Below are positions 24,531 to 32,054 of a stretch of DNA of 64,000 bases, piece by piece. The notes beneath the pieces were generated by a model, which worked only from the letters and a program-made list of their open reading frames with translations, had not been told where the DNA came from and searched no databases. The position numbers were made by a program, and so were the translations under genes. The DNA comes from Amycolatopsis iheyensis (GTDB lineage: Bacteria > Actinomycetota > Actinomycetes > Mycobacteriales > Pseudonocardiaceae), in the NCBI RefSeq assembly GCF_024703995.1, contig NZ_JAMXQV010000009.1:294599-358598 (forward strand). The letters run 5' to 3'. Positions within the stretch are counted from its first letter, which is position 1; each line of letters starts with the position of its first letter.

Positions 24531-25209
24531 TGCGGCCGGCCGACGGCCGAGCTGCTGAGCCACGAAGGCCGCCGCGTGCGGCTCACCCCGGCCGCCGAAC
24601 TGCTGCTCGGTCACGCCGACGAACTGCACGCGCGCTGGGAAGAAACCCTCGCGGACCTGGCCGCGCTCGGCGAGGGCGACGGCGGCACGTTGCATCGAGG
24701 AAGAGACCAAGGACTGCTTCGAGGCGCTGCTCACCGGCGACGCCGACATCGCGGTCGTGCTGCCGACCCCGGACGTCCCGCCGGCCGGCGGGACGCGGTT
24801 CGACCAGCACCTCCTGCTCGACGACCGGCTCGACCTCCTGGTCCGCGGCGGGCACCCGCTGGCGCGCCGCGACCGCGTCGAATTCGCCGACGCCGCCGGG
24901 GAGAGCTGGGTCGTCAAGACCCGCGACAACGACACCTACCAGCTGCTGCTCGCCGCTTGCGCCGCGGCGGGGTTCACGCCACGCGTCGGGCACCACGTCA
25001 AGGAGTGGTACGCCGCGTCCGCCGTCGTCGCCGAAGGGCTCGGTGTCTGCCTGCTGCCGATCCCGTCGGCACACGCGGTCCGGCGGCTCCCGCTGACCGG
25101 CTCACCGCGGCCGTCCCGCCGGATTTCGGCCTACGTCCGGCGCGGCAGCGCGGCGCACCCCGTCGTGGCCCGCGGTCTCGCCGCGTTGCGGACTGCCGCG
25201 CAGGCGTGA
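24531..25209 (+). pseudogene. Degraded LysR-family regulator
   Basis: Fragments of a LysR protein survive in two frames. One frame holds TAELLSHEGRRVRLTPAAEL and the helix HADELHARWEETLADLAALG, which normally end the DNA-binding half. The other starts at EEETKDCFEALLTGDADIAV and runs through the effector domain to 25209. The HTH is missing, about 30-50 residues at the start of the effector domain are deleted near 24690-24710, and the frame changes there. A 150-codon ORF (24757-25209) remains but cannot bind DNA. It lies divergent from the aryl-CoA ligase, its likely former target. Confidence 0.75.
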
Positions 25210-25210
25210 C

Positions 25211-25930
25211 TCAGCCGGGCGGTGCCACCGTGGCATCCGGCTGGTTCGCGCGACGCAGCGCTTCACCGACGAACCCATTGGCCTTCAGCTCCTCGACCAG
25301 CTCAGTCAGGAACGCGACGGTCGACGGCCGCCGCGTCAGCGTGGTGCCGACCGCCTGCCGGATCTGCATGAACCGCTCGTCGATCAGCCGGGTCCCCGGG
25401 TGGGCGGCGGTGTAGGCGGTCATCGGCTGGCGGATTCCGGCGGCGACCTCCAAACCCTCCTCCTCGAAAACCGTGACACCGTCCGAACCGCGCACCACCG
25501 TGGCGTGCGCCAGGGTGCGTGTGAGGTACAGGTCGTACGCCGAACCCTGCTTCACGCCGATGCGGACGCCCGGGTGGTCGACGTCGGCCGGGGATCGGTG
25601 GGGGGAGTTGTCCGGGACCACGAACACTCCCTCGATCACGACGTACGGTGCCGTGAACGCCACCTGGGCCGCGCGGGCAGGCTCGATCGCCAGGAAACAG
25701 AGGTCCGCCGCGTCCGAGGTCAGGGCCTCGAAGGCCTTGCGGGCCGCGTCGAAGCAGGTGAACTCCACCGGGATGCCCAGCCGCGCCGCCGTCTCCCGGG
25801 CCAGGTCCACCGTGACCCCGCCGGGCTCGGCCGGTGTGCCGTGGGCGAGCACCGGGTTGCCGAGGTTGATGGCCGCGCGCAACGTGCCCGAAGGCGCCAG
25901 GTCAGCGGCGATGGCCGAAAGATCTCCCAT
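25211..25930 (-). CDS. Family-3 solute-binding-like protein without signal peptide
   Basis: The protein has 239 residues with the bilobal family-3 periplasmic-binding fold: GTLRAAINLGNPVLA, VDLARETAARLGIPVEFTCF, ADLCFLAIEPARAAQVAFTA, RIGVKQGSAYDLYLTR. There is no signal peptide or lipobox; MGDLSAIAADL leads straight into the first strand, so it is predicted to stay in the cytosol. No permease or ATPase genes are adjacent. It may be a ligand sensor or a family-3-like enzyme (cyclohexadienyl dehydratase-like). It stops 2 bp after the convergent LysR pseudogene. Confidence 0.7.
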   Translation of the reverse strand: MGDLSAIAADLAPSGTLRAAINLGNPVLAHGTPAEPGGVTVDLARETAARLGIPVEFTCFDAARKAFEALTSDAADLCFLAIEPARAAQVAFTAPYVVIEGVFVVPDNSPHRSPADVDHPGVRIGVKQGSAYDLYLTRTLAHATVVRGSDGVTVFEEEGLEVAAGIRQPMTAYTAAHPGTRLIDERFMQIRQAVGTTLTRRPSTVAFLTELVEELKANGFVGEALRRANQPDATVAPPG

Positions 25931-25991
25931 GCCGGGCGAGGGTAACGGCGATCGGCGCCCGCGACCGCCCGGTTGTCGCGCACGCCACCGC

Positions 25992-27044
25992 TCAGCCCGC
26001 CGGCGGGCCGTCCGCCGTCGTCAGCTCGTACTCCGTCTCCTGCCGGTAGACCTCGCCCGGCCGCAGCACCGTGCTCGGGAAGTCCGGCCGGTTCGGCGAG
26101 TCCGGGAAGTGCTGGGCCTCCAGCGCGAACCCGGCGCCACTCCCCAGGTCCGCCGTGAGGTGGTTGCCCGAATAGAACTGCACGCCCGGTTCCGTCGTCC
26201 GCATCGTCAGCAGCCGCCCCGAAACCGGGTCCCACGCCTGCGCCGCGAGGCGGCCGTCCAGCACCCAGTTGTGGTCGTAGCCACCGGCGATCGCCAGCTG
26301 CCGGTCGGGCGCACCCAGCCGCGCGCCGATCCGCGTCGCCTGGCGGAAGTCGAACGGCGTGCCCTCGACCGGCGCGACCTCGCCCGGGATCAGGTTCTCG
26401 TCGGTCGGGCAGTACCGCGCGGCGGGGATCCGCAGCCAGTGCCCGTGGACGTCGCCGGCGCCGGCGCCGGCCAGGTTCCAGTACGTGTGGTTGGTCAGGT
26501 TGACCACCGTCGGCGCGTCGGTGCTCGCGCGGTAGCCGATGCTCAGGCGGCCGGGCGCCACCAGGCGGTACGTCACTTCGGTCGTCAGCGTGCCCGGGTA
26601 GCCCTGGTCGCCGTCCGGGCTGCGCAACCTCAGCCGCAGGCCGCCGGGGACCTCGGCCGCCGACCAGACGCGCGTGTCGAAGCCGGCCGGGCCGCCGTGC
26701 AGGCTGTTCTTCCCGTCGTTCACCGGCACCCGGTGCAGGACGCCGTCGAGGGTGAACGCGCCGCCGGCGATGCGGTTGGCGTACCGGCCGATCAGCGCGC
26801 CCAGGAAGACCCGCGCCGCGCCCGGCCGGTTGTTCTCGACGTAGCCCTCGAGCGTGGGGAAGCCCAGCACGACCTCGCCCGGCTCGCCGGACCGGTCCGG
26901 CGCTTCGAGCGACTGGACGACACCTCCGTAGTCCAGGAGGCGCACGGTGAGCCCGCCGGGCCAGGCGAGGGTGTAGCGGTGGACGTCGGTGTCGCCGACG
27001 CGCCCGAAGAGCTCGCGGCGCGAAGTGGGCAGAGATGACGTCAT
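25992..27044 (-). CDS. galM: Aldose 1-epimerase (mutarotase)
   Basis: This is a 350-residue GalM-type epimerase. Sugar-binding and catalytic segments are clear: GRYANRIAGGAFTLDG, NSLHGGPAGFDTRVW (substrate His), NLTNHTYWNLAG (catalytic His), GGYDHNWVLDG and the C-terminal catalytic Glu region RTTEPGVQFYSGNHL. It interconverts alpha and beta anomers of galactose, glucose or similar sugars. The start is ATG 27044, after GGAGG; an in-frame ATG at 27107 lies upstream of the operator. A perfect 18-bp LacI-type palindrome 18 bp upstream indicates repression by an unlinked LacI-family sugar regulator. Confidence 0.92.
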   Translation of the reverse strand: MTSSLPTSRRELFGRVGDTDVHRYTLAWPGGLTVRLLDYGGVVQSLEAPDRSGEPGEVVLGFPTLEGYVENNRPGAARVFLGALIGRYANRIAGGAFTLDGVLHRVPVNDGKNSLHGGPAGFDTRVWSAAEVPGGLRLRLRSPDGDQGYPGTLTTEVTYRLVAPGRLSIGYRASTDAPTVVNLTNHTYWNLAGAGAGDVHGHWLRIPAARYCPTDENLIPGEVAPVEGTPFDFRQATRIGARLGAPDRQLAIAGGYDHNWVLDGRLAAQAWDPVSGRLLTMRTTEPGVQFYSGNHLTADLGSGAGFALEAQHFPDSPNRPDFPSTVLRPGEVYRQETEYELTTADGPPAG

Positions 27045-27062
27045 CGGTGAGTCCTCCAGCAC

Positions 27063-27080
27063 GCTGTTAGCGCTAACAGC
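27063..27080. promoter_or_regulatory. LacI-type operator of galM
   Basis: GCTGTTAGCGCTAACAGC is a perfect 18-bp palindrome with the central CG of LacI/GalR-family sites (TGTTAGCGCTAACA core). It lies between the galM start and the next gene on the same strand. Confidence 0.85.
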
Positions 27081-27114
27081 ATGCCGGAACCTTAAGTTCG
27101 GGCCCACTGCACGG

Positions 27115-28344
27115 TCAAGAGCCGGGCTGGGTGCCGAGGATCTGGTGCGCCCGCAACGCCATCTGGATCTCCAGCCGCTGCGCCGGATCCGCCAGCCGGT
27201 CGCCGAAGAGGCCGCTCAGCTGGCTGACGCGGTACCGGACCGTCTGCGGGTGGATGCCCAGCGCCTGCGCGATGTCCGGGGTGTTCCCGTTGTGCTCCAG
27301 CCAGCTCAGCAACGTCTCGGCCAGCCGGACCTGCTGCTTGACCGTCAGCCCCGCGAACGGCGCGAGGGTCTTCGCGGACAGCTCGTCCAGCAGGAACCGG
27401 TCGAGCAGCAGCCAGTGCGTGGCGAGGTGGTCGGCCGTGTGCGTGACGGCCCGGTCGCCGACCAGGCCGGCCCGCACCAGGTCGAGCGTGCGCCGGGCCC
27501 AGCGCGCCGACGTCGCCGCGTCGGCCGGGCGGACGCGGGGGCCGACCGCCGCCCGCCAGCCCGGCAGCCGGCTCTCCAGCCCGCGCAGGTCGCGGTCCGG
27601 GTTCGGGGTCAGCAGGCAGGGTTCGGTGCCTTCGAGGTCGAGCAGGACGTCGTCGGCGACCTGCGGGGCCGGCGTCTGGTGCTGGTCGGTCCGCGGGTCG
27701 AGCGCGACGACCGTGACCCACTCGGGCAGCGTCCACTGCGCGGCCTTCGCCATCGTCGCGATCGTCGCCGGCGACGACGGCGGGCTGGCCAGCAGCAGTT
27801 CGAGCAGCCGGCGGCGACGGCGTTCGAGCGTGCCGGTCGCCATCGCCTGCGCCAGCGTGTACCCCTCGACCGAATGCGACGAAATCTCTTCCACGTAGGC
27901 GAAAATCGCTTCCGCGCCGACGCACAGCACGGCCGAAGGGAAGCGGTGGGCCTGCCCGAGCTCGGCGACGTACCGCCACGCCGCGCGCCCGCCCGCGCGG
28001 TAGGCGGCCTGCAGTGAGTTCAGGCTGCCGCCGTCATGGTGAACGCGCTTTCCCACCTCCACGAACAACTGCGGCCACGGGTCCTCTGTGGACTCGACGC
28101 CGTCGATGCTGTCGATGCAGCTGACCACCGCCTGTTCGATCGCCAGCACGATCATCTTGCCGAACTCGCCCTCGAGCGGTTTCGCGTATTCGGGCACGGC
28201 CCGCTGGATCTCTTCGAGGATCCGCCGGGCGAGCGGGTCGGCGTGCGGCCGGAACCGCCGCGCGAGCTCGGTCGGCAGGGAACACCACAGCTGCTGCGCC
28301 CGGCCGGTGCCCCGCGGGTGCGGAACGGTGATCGTCCGGGTCAT
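27115..28344 (-). CDS. PucR-family transcriptional regulator
   Basis: The protein has 409 residues. The N-terminal half is a helical sensor (PEYAKPLEGEFGKMIVLAIE, SLNSLQAAYRAGGRAAWRYV), the middle is a GGDEF-like segment, and the C-terminus is the PucR HTH (TLLSWLEHNGNTPDIAQALG, then IHPQTVRYRVSQLSGLFGDR). The start is ATG 28344 after AAAGGGG; the frame stays open far upstream but that stretch covers the divergent promoter. It faces the MMPL transporter gene across 244 bp containing twin TGTC-N8-GACA sites, so it is the likely regulator of the lipid locus. A second protein of the same layout is encoded at 45293-46468. Confidence 0.86.
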   Translation of the reverse strand: MTRTITVPHPRGTGRAQQLWCSLPTELARRFRPHADPLARRILEEIQRAVPEYAKPLEGEFGKMIVLAIEQAVVSCIDSIDGVESTEDPWPQLFVEVGKRVHHDGGSLNSLQAAYRAGGRAAWRYVAELGQAHRFPSAVLCVGAEAIFAYVEEISSHSVEGYTLAQAMATGTLERRRRRLLELLLASPPSSPATIATMAKAAQWTLPEWVTVVALDPRTDQHQTPAPQVADDVLLDLEGTEPCLLTPNPDRDLRGLESRLPGWRAAVGPRVRPADAATSARWARRTLDLVRAGLVGDRAVTHTADHLATHWLLLDRFLLDELSAKTLAPFAGLTVKQQVRLAETLLSWLEHNGNTPDIAQALGIHPQTVRYRVSQLSGLFGDRLADPAQRLEIQMALRAHQILGTQPGS

Positions 28345-28421
28345 GGGCGCCCCTTTCCGCGTCGTCGCGAAGGTCATGTACTCACACGGAAACGAGATTG
28401 GCAACCACGACCACCGGCTTC

Positions 28422-28471
28422 TGTCACGCGCGGGACAACGGCGGCGCGCGAGATTGTCACGCGTCCGACAA
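28422..28471. promoter_or_regulatory. Twin operator TGTCACGCG-N3-GACA upstream of the lipid locus
   Basis: TGTCACGCGCGGGACA (28422-28437) and TGTCACGCGTCCGACA (28455-28470) are two near-identical copies, each an inverted repeat with TGTC/GACA ends. They are 33 bp centre to centre, about three helical turns. They lie between the divergent PucR and MMPL genes. Confidence 0.6.
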
Positions 28472-28588
28472 GCGGCGGAACACTCACTGCGGCAAGGGTT
28501 TTCGCGAACCGATTTGTGAGCCGGGACGGTATCTTCGCGCCGGTTTCCGTTGTTAGCGTGATCGTCCACGCACGCGGGAGGAGGCCGG

Positions 28589-30586
28589 ATGACGAAAATC
28601 GTTTCGTGGTGCTTCCGCCGCGCCGGCGTGGTCGTCGCGCTGTGGCTGGCCGCGCTGGCCGGGCTCGGGCTCGCGGCACTGCACACCGGCGCGGACTTCC
28701 GCGACACGGTCGACCTGCCCGCCGCGGACAGCACCGCGGCGGCGCACCTGCTGCGCGGCGCGGGGGCGGGCGGCGCCGAAGAACGCGTTGTCGCCCACTC
28801 GCCGGACGGCCCGATCGACGCCGGCCCGGGGCGCGCCCGGCTCGACGCGCTCGCCGCCCGCCTGACCACGCTCCCGCACGTCGTGGCCGTCGACCCGCCA
28901 CCCGGGCTGGTCTCCGCCGACCACCGGACCGCCGTGCTGGCCGTCCGGTTCGACGCGCCCGCGGCGGACCTGGGCCAGGGCACCGCCGACGCGCTCGCGA
29001 CGGTCGTCCGCGACGCGGGCGGCCTCACCGCCGGGGCCGCCGGCGAACTGGCTTCGATGACGGCCGCCGCGCCCGACCTGGGCAACGCCGGGATCGGCCT
29101 GCTCGCCGCGGCCCTCGTGCTGCTGGTGACGTTCCGGTCGACGGCCTGCGTGCTGCTGCCGGTGCTCACCGCGGCGGTGTCGGTCGGGTGCGCGCTCGCC
29201 GTCGTCACGCTCCTTTCGCACGTGCTGACCGTGCCGAAGATCAGCACCGAGATTGCCGCGCTGCTGGGCCTCGGCGTCGGCGTCGACTACGCGCTGTTCG
29301 TGCTCACCCGCTACCGGCAGGGCCGCCGCGAAGGCGCGGATCCCGAGCCCGCGCTGGCCGCCGCGGCGGCGACGTCCGGCCGCAGCGTCGTCTTCGCCGG
29401 GGTCACCGTCTGCGTCTCGCTGGCCGGCCTGCTCACCGTCGGCCTGCCGTTCCTCGACGGGATCGCCGTCGCCGCCGCGGTTTCGGTGCTGCTGACGGCG
29501 GCGGCCGCGCTGACCCTGCTGCCCGCACTGCTGCGCCCGGCGGCCCGGCGGATGCGGGTGCGGGCGGACGGGAGCGGCCGCCGCTGGGCGAGCTTCGCGC
29601 GCTCGGTGACCGCGCGACCGGGGCCGTACACCCTCGCCGCGCTGCTGGTCGTGGCCGTGCTCGCGCTGCCGATGACCGGGCTGCGGCTGGGCGTCCCCGA
29701 CGCCGCTCTCGACCCGCCCGGCAGCGTCACGAAGACCGCCGCCGGGCTCCTGGACGCCGGGTTCGGGCCCGGTGCGGGCGCGCCGCTGCTGGTGGTGGGC
29801 ACCGGCGACGCCTCGCTGGGCACGCTGCGGGAAGCCCTGCTGGCCCGGGCGGACGTCGGCCCGCCCACCGCGTTGCCCGGCGGCTGGCTGCTCACCCTCA
29901 CCCCGCGGACCGCGCCGGACGACCCGGCCACGGCCGAGCTGCTGACCTGGACGCGCACGATGGCCACGACGATCGGCGGCCCGGACACGCACGTCGGCGG
30001 GCTGGTGGCCACCCGCGCCGACTTCTCCGCGGCGATCACCGCGCGGCTGCCGCTGTTCCTCACCAGTGTCGTCGGGATTTCGGTGCTGCTGCTCGCGTGG
30101 GTGTTCCGCAGCGTGCTGATCCCGCTGACCGCGGCCGCGATGAACCTCCTGACGGCGGCGGCCACCACCGGTGCGGTCGTGTTCGCCTTCGGCGGGCCGA
30201 TCGAGCCGTACCTGCCGGTGTTCCTGTTCGCCGGGCTGTTCGGGCTGTCGATGGACTACGAGGTCTTCCTGATCGCCCGGATCCAGGAAGGCTGGCGGCG
30301 CCACCGCGACACGCGCGCCGCCGTGGTCGACGGCATCGCGGCGACCGGGCGGACCATCACCGCGGCCGCGCTGATCATGGCTCTGGTGTTCGCGGCCTTC
30401 GCGTTCGTCGACGCCCGGGTGGTGCGGGAGGCGGGTGTCGGGCTGACGGTCGCGGTGCTGCTCGACGCCGTCGTGGTCCGGTGCGTGCTCGTGCCGGCGG
30501 TGATGGCGCGGTTCGGTGCGGCCAACTGGTGGTTCCCGCGGCGGCGGGCCGCGGGGACGCGCGAACTGGTGGGGAGCGCGCGATGA
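28589..30586 (+). CDS. MMPL/RND-family lipid transporter
   Basis: This 665-residue membrane protein has the RND duplication: N-terminal helix, extracellular domain, five helices; second extracellular domain, then helices to the end. Conserved elements are ALLGLGVGVDYALFVLTRYR in the first helix bundle and GLFGLSMDYEVFLIARIQEG in the second, holding the membrane Asp-Tyr pairs that carry the proton in MmpL3-like proteins. MMPL proteins export lipids or lipid-linked metabolites. Its place at the head of an FAAL-PKS-carboxylase operon suggests export of that product. ATG 28589 follows GGAGGAGG. The stop overlaps the next ATG (ATGA). Confidence 0.88.
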   Translation: MTKIVSWCFRRAGVVVALWLAALAGLGLAALHTGADFRDTVDLPAADSTAAAHLLRGAGAGGAEERVVAHSPDGPIDAGPGRARLDALAARLTTLPHVVAVDPPPGLVSADHRTAVLAVRFDAPAADLGQGTADALATVVRDAGGLTAGAAGELASMTAAAPDLGNAGIGLLAAALVLLVTFRSTACVLLPVLTAAVSVGCALAVVTLLSHVLTVPKISTEIAALLGLGVGVDYALFVLTRYRQGRREGADPEPALAAAAATSGRSVVFAGVTVCVSLAGLLTVGLPFLDGIAVAAAVSVLLTAAAALTLLPALLRPAARRMRVRADGSGRRWASFARSVTARPGPYTLAALLVVAVLALPMTGLRLGVPDAALDPPGSVTKTAAGLLDAGFGPGAGAPLLVVGTGDASLGTLREALLARADVGPPTALPGGWLLTLTPRTAPDDPATAELLTWTRTMATTIGGPDTHVGGLVATRADFSAAITARLPLFLTSVVGISVLLLAWVFRSVLIPLTAAAMNLLTAAATTGAVVFAFGGPIEPYLPVFLFAGLFGLSMDYEVFLIARIQEGWRRHRDTRAAVVDGIAATGRTITAAALIMALVFAAFAFVDARVVREAGVGLTVAVLLDAVVVRCVLVPAVMARFGAANWWFPRRRAAGTRELVGSAR

Positions 30587-31962
30587 CCGGGCGGACCCTC
30601 GTGCTGATCGGGCTGGGCGCGTTCATCACCACGCTGGACAACACCATCGTCGCTGCGGGCGCGCCGTCGATCGCCCGCGACCTCGCGCTCGACCTCGGGG
30701 CGCTGCAATGGGTCGCGCTCGGCTACATGCTCCCGTTCGCGGGGCTGCTGCTGGTCGCCGGCGCGCTGGTCGACCGCTGGGGCCGCCGGGCGACGCTGCT
30801 GGGCGGGCTGCTCGCGTTCGGTCTCGGCGCCGCCGTCGGCGGGTTCGCGAGCTCGCTGTCGCTGCTGGTCGCCGCGCGCGTGCTGCAGGGACTGGCGGCG
30901 GCGTTCGTGGTGCCGGGCCTGCTGAGCCTGCTGCGGGTGAACCTCGACGCCCGCGGCCGGACGATCGGCGCGGCGGTGTGGACGGCGTGCCTCGCGGCCG
31001 CGCTGGCACTCGGCCCGGCGCTGGGCGGCGTGCTGAGCGGATCGCTCGGCTGGGGCTGGATCTTCTTCGTCAACCTCCCGTTCGTGGCGGTGATGCTCCT
31101 GCTGGTGCCGGTCGTCACCCGGCCCGGACGCGGGCCGATCGGCCCGCGTCCGGCGGTCGCGGCCATGACCGTCGCGACCGCGAGCCTGGTCCTGGTCACC
31201 GCGGCACTGGTCGAACTCGGCACCCGGCCGCGCACCGGCGTCGCGTTGCTCGGCACGGGAACCGTGCTCGGGCTGGTCTTCGTCCTGCGGGAACGACGTG
31301 CCCGGGCGCCGTTGGTCCCCCCGGAGCTGCTCGGCGCCAGGGCCTTCACCGGTGCGCTGGCCGTGCAGGTCCTGTGGGGACTCGGGGTTTCCGGTGTCTT
31401 CTTCTTCACCCCCTTGCTGCACCAGGAGTTCCTCGGGCTCGGTCCGGTCGCGGCGGGTCTGCCGCTGGCGCTGGTGGCGGTCGCGGTGATCGCCGCGACT
31501 CCCGCGGTCCCGTGGGCGGTGCGGACGTTCGGTCCTCATCGGACGGTCGCGGCCGGGCTGGTCGTGGTCGCCGCCGGCCTGCTCGCGCTGGCCGCGGTGA
31601 ACCACGTGCCGGCCCTCGTCCCGCGCATCCCGGGGATGGCGCTGATCGGCGCCGGTTCGGCGTTCACCGTCCCGCTGACCTCCCACACGCTGGAGGCTGT
31701 GGCCGAACGGCACGCCGGTTCGGCGTCCGGACTGCTCACCGTCTCGCGCGAAGTGTCGAGTGCGCTGGGGGTCGCGCTGGTCGGGGCGGTGCTGACGACC
31801 GTGCGCGGGCTGCGCCTCGACGCGGGCGCACCGGCCGGTCGGGCGCTGGCCGGCGGGTACACCGCCGGGCTGCTCGCCGCGGCCGCGCTCACGGCCGCCG
31901 GCGCGCTGCTGGCCGTGCGGTACCGGACCTCGTCCCGGGGTGACAAACACGCGGTCCCGTAG
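30583..31962 (+). CDS. MFS transporter, DHA2 (14-helix) type
   Basis: The protein has 459 residues. It has motif A-like LVDRWGRRATLLGG, motif C-like ALGPALGGVLSGSLGWGWIF, and FITTLDNTIVAAGAPSIARD in helix 1 as in DHA2 drug exporters. A proton-driven efflux function is likely. It is translationally coupled to the MMPL gene through the ATGA overlap, so two different export systems are made together. It may remove a toxic intermediate or confer resistance to the product; neither can be proved from sequence. The next gene is 92 bp downstream on the same strand. Confidence 0.88.
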   Translation: MTGRTLVLIGLGAFITTLDNTIVAAGAPSIARDLALDLGALQWVALGYMLPFAGLLLVAGALVDRWGRRATLLGGLLAFGLGAAVGGFASSLSLLVAARVLQGLAAAFVVPGLLSLLRVNLDARGRTIGAAVWTACLAAALALGPALGGVLSGSLGWGWIFFVNLPFVAVMLLLVPVVTRPGRGPIGPRPAVAAMTVATASLVLVTAALVELGTRPRTGVALLGTGTVLGLVFVLRERRARAPLVPPELLGARAFTGALAVQVLWGLGVSGVFFFTPLLHQEFLGLGPVAAGLPLALVAVAVIAATPAVPWAVRTFGPHRTVAAGLVVVAAGLLALAAVNHVPALVPRIPGMALIGAGSAFTVPLTSHTLEAVAERHAGSASGLLTVSREVSSALGVALVGAVLTTVRGLRLDAGAPAGRALAGGYTAGLLAAAALTAAGALLAVRYRTSSRGDKHAVP

Positions 31963-31995
31963 TCCGTTTTCCGGTGAGCAAAGGAAAGCACTCGA

Positions 31996-32001
31996 TTGAC
32001 A
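31996..32001 (+). promoter_or_regulatory. Possible -35 element before the FAAL gene
   Basis: TTGACA is a perfect -35 hexamer in the 92-bp gap between MFS and FAAL genes. The best -10 candidate about 18 bp downstream, TTCACT (32020-32025), is weak. The FAAL-PKS genes could have this extra promoter or simply be read from the MMPL promoter. Confidence 0.3.
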
Positions 32002-32054
32002 ACCCGCCGGGAGCAGCTGTTCACTGCGCCGGTAAACGCTATCTGCGAGGAGCC

